Part shown: one piece after another, positions 48,329 to 56,286 of the stretch
Position numbering within the stretch: position 1 is the first letter of the stretch
Layout of the letters: every line of letters starts with the position of its first letter
Assembly: GCF_001509585.1 (NCBI RefSeq)
Contig: NZ_LNCI01000002.1
Location: forward strand, 248,001-312,000
From: Tropicimonas marinistellae
GTDB lineage: Bacteria > Pseudomonadota > Alphaproteobacteria > Rhodobacterales > Rhodobacteraceae
Length of the DNA: 64,000 nucleotides
Direction: 5' to 3'
Notes under the pieces: generated by a model
Told to the model about the DNA's origin: nothing
The model's input: the letters and a program-made list of their open reading frames with translations, nothing else
Databases searched by the model: none
Position numbers and translations under genes: made by a program

Positions 48329-49321
48329 ATGTACGCTCAGATGATCAAGACGGCTCGGAGTGGGGTTAAGACCCGCGAGGAAATGACCGAGCAGGAACGC
48401 GAGTTTCAGGACAAGATCGACAACGATATCAAGATCGAACCGCGCGACTGGATGCCCGACGATTACCGCGCGACCCTGATCCGCCAGATCGGCCAGCACG
48501 CGCATTCGGAGGTCGTGGGCCAGCTCCCCGAGGGCAACTGGATCACGCGCGCCCCGACGCTGGAACGCAAAGCGATCCTGCTCGCGAAGGTGCAGGACGA
48601 GGCGGGCCACGGGCTTTACCTCTATTCCGCCGCGGAGACGCTGGGCGAGAGCCGGGACGAGCTCATCCGCCTGCTGCATGAAGGGCGGATGAAATATTCC
48701 TCGATCTTCAACTATCCGACGCTCAACTGGGCCGATATCGGCGCGGTGGGCTGGCTGGTGGATGGGGCGGCCATCGTCAACCAGGTGGCGTTGCAGCGGA
48801 CCTCCTACGGCCCATACTCGCGTGCCATGATCCGGATCTGCAAGGAGGAGAGCTTCCACGCGCGTCAGGGCTATCACGCGATCATGAAGATGGCCTTCGG
48901 TACGCCGGAGCAGAAGCGGCAGGCGCAGGATGCCGTCAATCGTTTGTGGTTCCCCGCGATCATGATGTTTGGCCCCAATGACAGCGCTTCCACCCATTCC
49001 GAACAATCCATGGCCTGGAAGATCAAAGTGAAATCCAACGACGAGCTGCGCCAGCAATTCGTCGATCAAACCGTGCCGCAGATCGAGTATCTCGGCCTCG
49101 ACCTGCCGGACCCGGGCATCAAGTGGAACGAGGAGCGCGGCCACTACGATTTCTCGGATCCCGACTGGTCTGAATTCTTCGACGTCATCAAGGGCAACGG
49201 CCCCTGCAATGTCGATCGCATGACCGCCCGCCGCAAGGCATGGGACGACGGCCAATGGGTACGCGACGGGTTGCTGGAGCACGCCCGCAAGAAAGCCGCC
49301 CGAAAGGTCGCGGCAGAATAA
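48329..49321 (+). CDS. paaA: 1,2-phenylacetyl-CoA epoxidase subunit PaaA
   Basis: A 330-residue di-iron catalytic subunit. Iron ligands lie in [30 protein letters not shown] (ExxH) and [16 protein letters not shown] (ExxH). It adds one oxygen atom from O2 to the aromatic ring of phenylacetyl-CoA. It works with PaaB, PaaC, PaaD and PaaE encoded immediately downstream. ATG 48329 with GGGGGAGG seven bases upstream. All ligand residues are intact and the length is normal. Confidence 0.97.
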   Translation: MYAQMIKTARSGVKTREEMTEQEREFQDKIDNDIKIEPRDWMPDDYRATLIRQIGQHAHSEVVGQLPEGNWITRAPTLERKAILLAKVQDEAGHGLYLYSAAETLGESRDELIRLLHEGRMKYSSIFNYPTLNWADIGAVGWLVDGAAIVNQVALQRTSYGPYSRAMIRICKEESFHARQGYHAIMKMAFGTPEQKRQAQDAVNRLWFPAIMMFGPNDSASTHSEQSMAWKIKVKSNDELRQQFVDQTVPQIEYLGLDLPDPGIKWNEERGHYDFSDPDWSEFFDVIKGNGPCNVDRMTARRKAWDDGQWVRDGLLEHARKKAARKVAAE

Positions 49322-49341
49322 TTCTGGGAGGATACGCAGCC

Positions 49342-49626
49342 ATGAGCAACGAATGGCCCCTATGGGAAGTCTTCATCCGAGGGCAGCACGGCCTGAGCCA
49401 TCGGCACGTCGGCTCGCTCCATGCGCCGGATGCAGAGATGGCGATCAAGAACGCCCGTGACGTCTACACGCGCCGCAACGAGGGCGTGAGCATCTGGGTC
49501 GTGGAGGCGCGCCATATCGCGGCCACCGCGCCGGGCGAGAAAGGCCCGCTCTTCGAACCCAGCGAAAGCAAGGTCTATCGTCACCCGACCTTCTTCGACA
49601 TCCCCGAAGAAGTGGGGCACATGTGA
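49342..49626 (+). CDS. paaB: 1,2-phenylacetyl-CoA epoxidase subunit PaaB
   Basis: A 94-residue small subunit. Blocks WPLWEVFIRGQHGLSHRHVG, LHAPDAEMAIKNARDVYTRR and GVSIWVVEARHI are the conserved PaaB face that bridges PaaAC dimers. ATG 49342 follows GGGAGGATACG. Its stop codon shares bases with the paaC start (GTGATG). Confidence 0.96.
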   Translation: MSNEWPLWEVFIRGQHGLSHRHVGSLHAPDAEMAIKNARDVYTRRNEGVSIWVVEARHIAATAPGEKGPLFEPSESKVYRHPTFFDIPEEVGHM

Positions 49627-50387
49627 TGACCCGCGATGAAGCTCTTTTTGAATTCCTGCTGCGGCTCGGGGACAACACGCTGATCCTCGGCCACCGGGTC
49701 TCCGAGTGGTGCGGGCATGCGCCCGTTCTGGAGGAGGATATCGCGCTGGCCAACACCGCGCTGGACCTGATCGGCCAGACGCAGATGTGGCTTGGGCTAG
49801 CGGCGGAGGTCGAGGGCAAGGGGCGCGACGCAGACAAGCTCGCCTTCCTGCGCGACGCCTGGGATTTCCGCAACCTGCTGCTGGTCGAGATGCCGAACGG
49901 CGACTTCGGCCAGACGCTGATGCGCCAGTTCCTGTTCGACGCCTGGCATTCGGTTCTGCTGGGCCGGCTCATGACTTCGTCGGACGAGCGGGTCGCGGCC
50001 ATCGCCGCCAAGGCGAGCAAGGAGGTGACCTATCACCTCGAACGCTCCGCCGACACGGTGGTCGGCCTCGGCGACGGCACAGAGGAGAGCCATGCCCGCA
50101 TGCAGGCGGCACTCGATTATCTCTGGCCGTATGTGGGCGAGATGTTCCGCTCTGACCCCGTGGACGCAGAGATGGTCGCCGCTGGTATCGCGCCGGACCC
50201 GGCATCCTTGCGCGAGGAGTTCGACGGCATAGTCAGCCGCGTCCTGACGGAAGCGACGTTGGAGATCCCGGCGAGCAGCTTCGGCCACAAGGGCGGCAAG
50301 GATGGCAGCTTCCACACGGAGCATCTGGGGCATCTGCTCTCGACGATGCAGTGGCTGCAAAGGGCATATCCCGGCTGCGAGTGGTAA
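49626..50387 (+). CDS. paaC: 1,2-phenylacetyl-CoA epoxidase subunit PaaC
   Basis: A 253-residue structural subunit that resembles PaaA but has lost the full iron site. Visible blocks: LGDNTLILGHRVSEWCGHAP, DIALANTALDLIGQTQMWLG and AFLRDAWDFRNLLLVEMPNG. It forms the PaaAC heart of the epoxidase and binds CoA or supports PaaA. ATG 49626 overlaps the paaB stop; GTG 49623 in frame is possible. Confidence 0.96.
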   Translation: MTRDEALFEFLLRLGDNTLILGHRVSEWCGHAPVLEEDIALANTALDLIGQTQMWLGLAAEVEGKGRDADKLAFLRDAWDFRNLLLVEMPNGDFGQTLMRQFLFDAWHSVLLGRLMTSSDERVAAIAAKASKEVTYHLERSADTVVGLGDGTEESHARMQAALDYLWPYVGEMFRSDPVDAEMVAAGIAPDPASLREEFDGIVSRVLTEATLEIPASSFGHKGGKDGSFHTEHLGHLLSTMQWLQRAYPGCEW

Positions 50388-50493
50388 CAGCTCAAACGGC
50401 CGGACAACGCGCAGAGGGCAGCGCCCGGCCGTGAGGCGGGCCTGGCGCTGTGAGGCGTTGCCACCGGACGGGACATCGAAACAGGGCACCGCA

Positions 50494-50967
50494 ATGACCG
50501 ACGCAATGGTTAAACCGACTGAAGCCGAGATCTGGCAATGGCTGGATGCCGTCCCGGACCCGGAGATACCAGTGATCTCGGTTGTGGATCTGGGCATTGT
50601 CCGCGACGTGAAATGGGAAGGGGACACGCTCGTCGTCTTCGTTACGCCAACCTATTCGGGCTGCCCGGCGACCGGCATCATCTCGATGGATATCGAAACC
50701 GCCCTGCGGGATCGCGGAATCAAAAAGCTCGACATCCGCGTGAAGATCGCTCCGGCCTGGACGACCGACTGGCTTTCGGACAAGGGACGCACGGAGATGG
50801 AGAAATTCGGTATCGCGCCGCCGAGCCCGGCAGCCGGCCCGGAGCGCTGCCCGCATTGCGGGGGCGCAGATCTCGAGAAACTCAGCCAGTTCGGTTCCAC
50901 CCCCTGCAAGGCGCAATGGCGTTGCAAGGGCTGTCTGGAGCCATTCGACTATTTCAAGTGCATTTGA
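50494..50967 (+). CDS. paaD: 1,2-phenylacetyl-CoA epoxidase maturation subunit PaaD
   Basis: A 157-residue protein with an N-terminal DUF59/MIP18 domain (WLDAVPDPEIPVISVVDLGI, then FVTPTYSGCPATGIISMDIE with the conserved Cys) and a C-terminal zinc ribbon (CPHCGG, CRCKGC-like WRCKGC). PaaD is needed for metal or iron-sulfur assembly of the complex. The 106 bases before ATG 50494 contain no gene; the frame is open upstream but lacks homology. paaE follows after 13 bases. Confidence 0.94.
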   Translation: MTDAMVKPTEAEIWQWLDAVPDPEIPVISVVDLGIVRDVKWEGDTLVVFVTPTYSGCPATGIISMDIETALRDRGIKKLDIRVKIAPAWTTDWLSDKGRTEMEKFGIAPPSPAAGPERCPHCGGADLEKLSQFGSTPCKAQWRCKGCLEPFDYFKCI

Positions 50968-50980
50968 GGGAGGAGACCCC

Positions 50981-52054
50981 ATGGCACGTTTTCACGAACT
51001 GACGGTCAAGGAGGTCCGCAAGACGATCCGCGACGCTGTCGTCGTCACGCTGGAGCCTACCAACGGCGCGGCGGAGGATTTCGACTTCACCCAGGGTCAA
51101 TACTTGACGTTCCGCCGCGACTTCGACGGCGAGGAACTCCGCCGCTCTTATTCCATCTGCGCCGGTAAGGATGACGGGATCCTGCAGGTGGGTATCAAGC
51201 GGGTCGATGGCGGGGCCTTTTCGACCTGGGCCAATGAAGACCTGAAGCCGGGCGACACGCTTGAGGCCATGCCGCCGATGGGCGGGTTCTACACGCCGCT
51301 CGATCCGGGCGCTGCCAGGCAATACCTCGGCTTTGCCGGCGGCTCGGGTATCACGCCGGTTCTGTCGATCCTGAAGACGACGCTGGAACGCGAACCGCTG
51401 TCGACCTTTACGCTGGTCTACGCAAACAAGGCCGTGAACTCGATCATGTTCCGCGAGGAACTGGAAGATCTGAAGAACACCTACATGGGCCGCTTCAACG
51501 TGGTCCACATCCTGGAATCGGACGCGCAGGAAATCGACCTGTTCACCGGGCTGGTCACGGAAGAAAAGTGCGCCGAACTGTTCAAGGGCTGGATCGATAT
51601 CGAGCATGTCGACACCGCCTTCATCTGTGGACCCGAGCCGATGATGCTGGGCATCGCCGCTGCCTTGCGCAGTGCCGGGATGGATGACAGCCAGATCAAA
51701 TTCGAGCTCTTTGCGTCGGCCCAGCCAGGCCGGTTGAAACGCAAGGCGGAGTCGAAGGGCGCCTCCGCCACGGGCAACCAGGCGTCGGCCGCGATCACGC
51801 TGGATGGCTCCACGCAGACGGTCACCATGGGCAAGGATGTAACCATTCTGGATGCCGCCCTCGACAATGCAATGGATGCTCCGTTTGCCTGCAAGGCCGG
51901 TGTCTGCTCCACCTGCCGCTGCCGGGTGCTGGAAGGCGAGGTCGACATGGTCGCCAATCACGCACTGGAAGATTACGAGGTCGAGAAGGGCTATGTGCTG
52001 TCTTGCCAGTCTTTCCCGGTGACCGACCGCGTCGTCGTGGACTTCGATCAGTAG
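50981..52054 (+). CDS. paaE: 1,2-phenylacetyl-CoA epoxidase reductase PaaE
   Basis: A 357-residue reductase passing electrons from NADPH to PaaA. N-terminal FAD domain with ELRRSYSICAG, NAD(P)H-binding GFAGGSGITPVLSILK and C-terminal plant-type ferredoxin domain with Cys ligands in PFACKAGVCSTCRCRV and VLSCQSFPV. The order FAD-NAD-[2Fe-2S] is that of PaaE. A short Arg/Lys-rich linker (LKRKAESKGASATG) joins the last domain. ATG 50981 with GGGAGGAG upstream. Confidence 0.96.
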   Translation: MARFHELTVKEVRKTIRDAVVVTLEPTNGAAEDFDFTQGQYLTFRRDFDGEELRRSYSICAGKDDGILQVGIKRVDGGAFSTWANEDLKPGDTLEAMPPMGGFYTPLDPGAARQYLGFAGGSGITPVLSILKTTLEREPLSTFTLVYANKAVNSIMFREELEDLKNTYMGRFNVVHILESDAQEIDLFTGLVTEEKCAELFKGWIDIEHVDTAFICGPEPMMLGIAAALRSAGMDDSQIKFELFASAQPGRLKRKAESKGASATGNQASAAITLDGSTQTVTMGKDVTILDAALDNAMDAPFACKAGVCSTCRCRVLEGEVDMVANHALEDYEVEKGYVLSCQSFPVTDRVVVDFDQ

Positions 52055-52065
52055 GGGAGGCTGAC

Positions 52066-52824
52066 ATGAACGAGATGAGCATCGAGAGCTACCTTGCACA
52101 GGGCGGCGTCCTGACGAGCCCCGGCAACGTGCCGCCGCGCTATCGCGCCGAGTTGATGCGGCTGATGGCGACGTTTGTCGACAGCGAACTGGCCGGCGCG
52201 GCCGGTTTCGCCGACATCATCAACGAGGGCCCGGGTATCACGGAGCGGATCGCGGCCTCCCGCATCGTGCTGGAAAAGCTCGATCATGCGGAGCGGGTGC
52301 TGAAGATCATGGGCGAATTCGGCGCCAATACCGATCGCTACGCCAACCACCATCCCTGGACCGCCCGGCTTGAGCGCGATGCCGAGGTTGGCGCCACCCG
52401 GTCCGAGCACGACATGCGCCTTTCTGTCTTCAACTATCCGCTGCAGGGCTGGGCTGACGCGGTGGCGATGAACCTGCTGATGGGGAAGGCGGTGTCGATC
52501 CAGTTGGTGGAGTTCAGCCTGGTTTCCTACCAACCGCTTGCGGAGGCTTTCCGCGCCATTGCGCCCGGCGAGACGCGCCACGCGGAACTGGCGGAGGAAG
52601 GCCTATCCAAGCTGGCGGCCGAGGATGGGGCGAAGGAGAGCCTGCAGGCGTCGGTCAACTATTGGTGGCCGCGGGTGGCCGACAGCTTTGGTGGCGACAA
52701 GTCCGCACGTGCCGAGACGCTGGCCGCCTTTGGCCTGCGACGGTCGTCGAACACGGCGCTGCGGGCCCGCTGGGAGGCCGAGGCGGACTCTGCGCTTGGC
52801 CGGGTCGGATTGGCCCGGCCCTGA
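52066..52824 (+). CDS. PaaA-like ferritin-fold protein (extra subunit)
   Basis: A 252-residue member of the phenylacetic acid catabolic (PaaA/PaaC) fold, encoded right after paaE. The backbone matches PaaA (GWADAVAMNLLMGKAVSIQL next to PaaA's [20 protein letters not shown]) and the last ExxH remains (APGETRHAELAEEG). The first ExxH (DEAGH in PaaA) is DHAER here, and other ligands are unclear, so full di-iron chemistry is doubtful. It is not needed in E. coli paa. It may be a third catalytic or scaffold subunit. ATG 52066 with GGGGAGG upstream. Confidence 0.85.
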   Translation: MNEMSIESYLAQGGVLTSPGNVPPRYRAELMRLMATFVDSELAGAAGFADIINEGPGITERIAASRIVLEKLDHAERVLKIMGEFGANTDRYANHHPWTARLERDAEVGATRSEHDMRLSVFNYPLQGWADAVAMNLLMGKAVSIQLVEFSLVSYQPLAEAFRAIAPGETRHAELAEEGLSKLAAEDGAKESLQASVNYWWPRVADSFGGDKSARAETLAAFGLRRSSNTALRARWEAEADSALGRVGLARP

Positions 52825-52853
52825 GGTCAGGAGCACTTGAAGAGAAGGGAAAC

Positions 52854-52888
52854 GGCCCGCGGTTTTCGTCTGCGGGCCTTCATTTCTT
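52854..52888 (+). terminator. Terminator of the paaJABCDE operon
   Basis: GGCCCGC (52854-52860) pairs with GCGGGCC (52872-52878) over an 11-base loop and is followed by TTCATTTCTT. It lies 30 bases after the extra subunit stop, ending the plus-strand operon before the convergent paaR gene. Confidence 0.65.
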
Positions 52889-53019
52889 GCCGAGGTTGGG
52901 GCGAAGCATTTCGCGCCGCGCGTGGCGCTGCCGTTCCATGCAGTTTGAAAGGGAAATGCGGGGGGCGCAGGCCGCCCACATATGGCGTCGGAAGAGCGAC
53001 AAGTAGACTTGTTAGTTGC

Positions 53020-53616
53020 CTAAAGCCCGCGCACCCCGTTCAGAGTCAGGTCGGTGACCAACCGGGCATAGTCCTCCCGCGCGTCGGCTCCTGCCCGGCT
53101 GTTCCACATGTAGAACCAGTTCAGCATGCCGAAGACAGACATCGTTGTCGCATAGAGTTTTCCCTTCTCGCCCTCGAAGACTTCCGGAGCGATGGCGCCA
53201 ATGGCTTCGGACATTTGCCGCACCATGTCGCGCTGATACCCGCGCAGGGTATCCTGTTGCTCGGAGGGAAGGGCAGGGATGCCCGTGGTCTGTACCCGGT
53301 GCTCGTTGTCCGCGCCTTGATAGGCCTGCAGGGTCGCGGTGATGATGGCGTGGAGGCGCTCGTCGGGCGACAATCCCTCCAGATCGATCCCGCAGATCGT
53401 TTCCCGCAGGTCCTTCAGATAGGTGTCGAGGATATCGAAGAGCAACGCGTCCTTGCTGTCGTAGTAGTGGTAGATATTCGCCTTGGAGATTCCGCATTCG
53501 CGCGCAAGCAGGCTCATTGACGCCCGGTCGAACCCCTGGTCAGCGAATACCTTCGCCGCCGACTTCAGGATTTGCGTGCGCTTTTCGTCGTGGTCTTTCG
53601 CGATTGTGCGAACCAA
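53020..53616 (-). CDS. paaR: TetR-family repressor PaaR
   Basis: A 198-residue TetR regulator. HTH: AAKVFADQGFDRASMSLLAR, then ECGISKANIYHYYDSKDALL. The ligand domain includes MLNWFYMWNS near the C-terminus. The PaaR of beta- and alphaproteobacteria represses paa operons and is released by phenylacetyl-CoA. It is the last gene of the paaG-paaI-paaK run. The start is a TTG (53614-53616) with AAAGGAG seven bases upstream, overlapping paaK's end region. Palindromes at 47062 and 56225 are its likely sites. Confidence 0.88.
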   Translation of the reverse strand: MVRTIAKDHDEKRTQILKSAAKVFADQGFDRASMSLLARECGISKANIYHYYDSKDALLFDILDTYLKDLRETICGIDLEGLSPDERLHAIITATLQAYQGADNEHRVQTTGIPALPSEQQDTLRGYQRDMVRQMSEAIGAIAPEVFEGEKGKLYATTMSVFGMLNWFYMWNSRAGADAREDYARLVTDLTLNGVRGL

Positions 53617-53619
53617 GGC

Positions 53620-54930
53620 TCACTCCTTTGGACGGTTGTCGACAACGCGCACGGCCTTGCCGGTGGAACGGTCCACCTCGCCCGGGTTGCGGATGTCTAT
53701 TTCGGTTGAAACACCTACCACATCCTTGATGCGCTTGTAGAGCATTCGGGCCGCGGCGGTTTTTGACGCCTCGTCCGTGGAGTCGGCCGCGCATTCCACG
53801 TGGATTCGCATTGCGTCCATGTGGCCTGCGCGAAACAGTTCGATCTGGTAGTGATTGGTCAGGCCGCCCGTGGCCACCACCTGCTCCTCGATCTGGCTGG
53901 GGAAGACGTTCACACCGCGCAGGATCATCATGTCGTCGCTTCGACCGGTGATCTTCGCCATGCGCCGCATCGACCGCGCGGTGCCAGGAAGCAGTCGCGT
54001 CAGATCCCGCGTACGATAGCGGACCATGGGCAGGCCCTCCTTGGTAAGCGTGGTGAAGACAAGCTCGCCCATCTCGCCGTCTTCGACCGGCCCACCGGTG
54101 GCGGGGTTGATGATCTCGGGAAAGAAGTGATCTTCCCAGATATGCAGCCCATCCTTGGTCTCCACGCACTCGTTGGCAACGCCCGGTCCCATGATCTCCG
54201 ATAGGCCGTATATGTCGACAGCATGCATGTCGAATGCGGACTCGACCGAGTGGCGCAGCGCATCCGTCCAGGGTTCGGCGCCGAAAATTCCGACATCCAG
54301 GGAACAGGCGTGCGGATCAAGACCTTGATGATGAAACTCCTCCAAGATGTTGAGCATGTAGGAGGGTGTCACCATGATCGCGTTCGGCTTGAAATCGTCG
54401 ATCAGCGTTACCTGGCGCGGCGTCTGCCCACCCGAAACCGGCACCGCCGTTGCGCCTAGTCGTTCGATGCCGTAGTGCGCTCCGAGACCTCCGGTGAAGA
54501 GGCCGTAGCCATAGGCATTGTGTACGATATCGCCCGGGCGTACGCCCGAGGCGCGCAGGCTCCGGGCGATGAGATCGGCCCAGTTCGAGATGTCGCCAGC
54601 CGTGTACCCGACCACCGTTGGCTTGCCGGTGGTCCCCGAGGACGCATGCACGCGGACGATCTGCTCACGCGGCACTGCAAACAGACCGAAGGGGTAGTTG
54701 TCGCGCAAGTCCGTCTTCACCGTGAAGGGAAACTTCGACAGGTCCTTGAGCGACTTCAAGTCGTCCGGGTGCACGCCTTTTTCGTCGAAGCGATGCCTGT
54801 ACATCGGTACGTTTTCATAGGCATGGCGCAGCGTCCATTTCAGCCGTTCGAGTTGCAGCGACTGGATTTCGTCGATCGAGGCGATCTCAACCGGGTCCAG
54901 GTCTTCGCGCCTCGGGGTCAGATCCTTCAT
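53620..54930 (-). CDS. paaK: Phenylacetate-CoA ligase
   Basis: A 436-residue adenylate-forming ligase that activates phenylacetate to phenylacetyl-CoA. The ATP-binding motif VHASSGTTGKPTVVGYT and the adenylation motifs IYGLSEIMGPG and GRSDDMMILRGVNVFPSQIE are intact, and a C-terminal Lys in KAVRVVDNRPKE-like end is present. ATG 54928-54930 with GAGGACACC. It is encoded between paaI and paaR on the minus strand and supplies the substrate of the epoxidase. Confidence 0.96.
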   Translation of the reverse strand: MKDLTPRREDLDPVEIASIDEIQSLQLERLKWTLRHAYENVPMYRHRFDEKGVHPDDLKSLKDLSKFPFTVKTDLRDNYPFGLFAVPREQIVRVHASSGTTGKPTVVGYTAGDISNWADLIARSLRASGVRPGDIVHNAYGYGLFTGGLGAHYGIERLGATAVPVSGGQTPRQVTLIDDFKPNAIMVTPSYMLNILEEFHHQGLDPHACSLDVGIFGAEPWTDALRHSVESAFDMHAVDIYGLSEIMGPGVANECVETKDGLHIWEDHFFPEIINPATGGPVEDGEMGELVFTTLTKEGLPMVRYRTRDLTRLLPGTARSMRRMAKITGRSDDMMILRGVNVFPSQIEEQVVATGGLTNHYQIELFRAGHMDAMRIHVECAADSTDEASKTAAARMLYKRIKDVVGVSTEIDIRNPGEVDRSTGKAVRVVDNRPKE

Positions 54931-54968
54931 GGTGTCCTCCTCACCGTGTCTTGTGGGCCCGTCGGGGC

Positions 54969-55400
54969 CTATTCGTCGAATAGGGTGCCGTGAACTGCTC
55001 GGGAAAACCCGCGCATCTCGGCGATCAACTTGTCGTCCTGATTGGTAATCCGGACGTCGTAAATGCCGCTGCGCCCATTCAGCGTGACTTCCTCGGCCCG
55101 GGCGGTCAGGCAATCGCCGACACGACCCGGCGCGATGTAGGAGATCATGTTGTGCTGAGCGACAGTGGATTGATTGCGGCTGTTGCAGGCAAAGGCAAAG
55201 GCGCTGTCCGCCAAGGCGAAGGTGACACCGCCGTGGCAGATGCCGTGGCCATTGGCGTGATGCGGTTCGATGGTGAGCGACAGGGTTGCGCGCCCTTCGT
55301 CCACCTCGTCGATCGTCATCCCGAACCAAGCGGAAGCCATGTCGCTGGACCACATCGCCTCGGCCGACCGTTCAGCCCGTTGTTTCGGTGTCATGCTCAT
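54969..55400 (-). CDS. paaI: Hydroxyphenylacetyl-CoA thioesterase PaaI
   Basis: A 143-residue hot-dog thioesterase. The signature ANGHGICHGGVTFALADSAF holds the His-Gly-Gly and catalytic Asp. PaaI removes CoA from dead-end intermediates such as the epoxide or hydroxyphenylacetyl-CoA and so protects the CoA pool. ATG 55398-55400 overlaps the paaG stop; a second ATG six bases on is also possible. It is followed by paaK. Confidence 0.93.
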   Translation of the reverse strand: MSMTPKQRAERSAEAMWSSDMASAWFGMTIDEVDEGRATLSLTIEPHHANGHGICHGGVTFALADSAFAFACNSRNQSTVAQHNMISYIAPGRVGDCLTARAEEVTLNGRSGIYDVRITNQDDKLIAEMRGFSRAVHGTLFDE

Positions 55401-56182
55401 CGGCCTTTGAACTCTGCGGGGCGCTTGTTCAGGAAGGCGCCAACGCCTTCGGCGTAGTCGGCACTTTCGCCACAGAGCTTCATCGCGTCAGCTTCCATCT
55501 CCAGATGCTCGTCGAGCGTGTTGGCAGCAGAAGCCTGGATGCAGGCTTTGGTTTGCGCGTAACCGAAGGTCGGGCCATTGGCGAAGGTTTTGGCCATGGC
55601 GCGCGCCTCGGTCATGAGGGCATCGTCAGGAAGGCAACGCCAGATCAATCCCCAGTCCTCGGCCTGCTTCGCGGAGAGCGGTTTTGCGGTGAAGGCAAGC
55701 CCCTTGGCGCGAGCCTCGCCAAGCAGACTGGGCAGGTGCCAGCTGCCACCGGTGTCGGGGATAAGCCCGACCTTGGCGAAGGACTGGATGAACTTGGCGC
55801 TTTCCGCGGCCAGGACGATATCGCAGGCTAGGGAGAGGTTCGCACCCGCGCCGGCCGCAACACCGTTTACGGCGCAAATCACAGGGAACTCCAGCGACCG
55901 GATCAGGCGCACGAGCGGCGCATAAAGGGTGCGCACAGTTCGGCCCAAGTCAGGCGGGCCATCCATCCTCGACGGGTCCCGGTCGCTCAGATCCTGCCCG
56001 GCACAGAAACCGCGCCCAGCACCCGTCAGCAGGACACAACGCGCGCCTTCGTCCCGGGCGGATTCCAGTGCAGCGCGTAGGGCAGCGTGCATCTCGTCGT
56101 TGAAGCTGTTCAGGCGATCGGGACGGTTCAGGGTGATCTCAACCCAATTTCCGTAGTTTTCCGTAATAATTGTATCGCTCAT
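55397..56182 (-). CDS. paaG: Ring-1,2-epoxyphenylacetyl-CoA isomerase PaaG
   Basis: A 261-residue crotonase-fold isomerase that turns the epoxide into an oxepin-CoA. The oxyanion-hole loops are LLTGAGRGFCAGQDLSD and AVNGVAAGAGANLSLACDIV; the catalytic Asp region is SFAKVGLIPDTGGSWHLP. ATG 56180-56182 is used; the frame is open to 56242 but that region holds the operator. It heads the minus-strand operon paaG-paaI-paaK-paaR. Confidence 0.94.
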   Translation of the reverse strand: MSDTIITENYGNWVEITLNRPDRLNSFNDEMHAALRAALESARDEGARCVLLTGAGRGFCAGQDLSDRDPSRMDGPPDLGRTVRTLYAPLVRLIRSLEFPVICAVNGVAAGAGANLSLACDIVLAAESAKFIQSFAKVGLIPDTGGSWHLPSLLGEARAKGLAFTAKPLSAKQAEDWGLIWRCLPDDALMTEARAMAKTFANGPTFGYAQTKACIQASAANTLDEHLEMEADAMKLCGESADYAEGVGAFLNKRPAEFKGR

Positions 56183-56224
56183 GTCCCAATCGCTTTCCAA
56201 AGGTTGCGAGAAGTATCTTGCATA

Positions 56225-56236
56225 AACCGAACGGTT
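56225..56236. promoter_or_regulatory. Candidate PaaR operator between paaG and the hydratase/dehydrogenase gene
   Basis: AACCGAACGGTT has perfect five-base arms around AA and contains the same ACCGNNCGGT core as the site upstream of paaJ. It lies between the divergent paaG and fused hydratase/dehydrogenase genes (43 bases before paaG, 50 before the other). A single TetR dimer bound here could control both. Confidence 0.72.
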
Positions 56237-56286
56237 GGTCAATAAATGCGTGACGAATTTGATTCTCGCAAGGAAAATCCCTCGGC

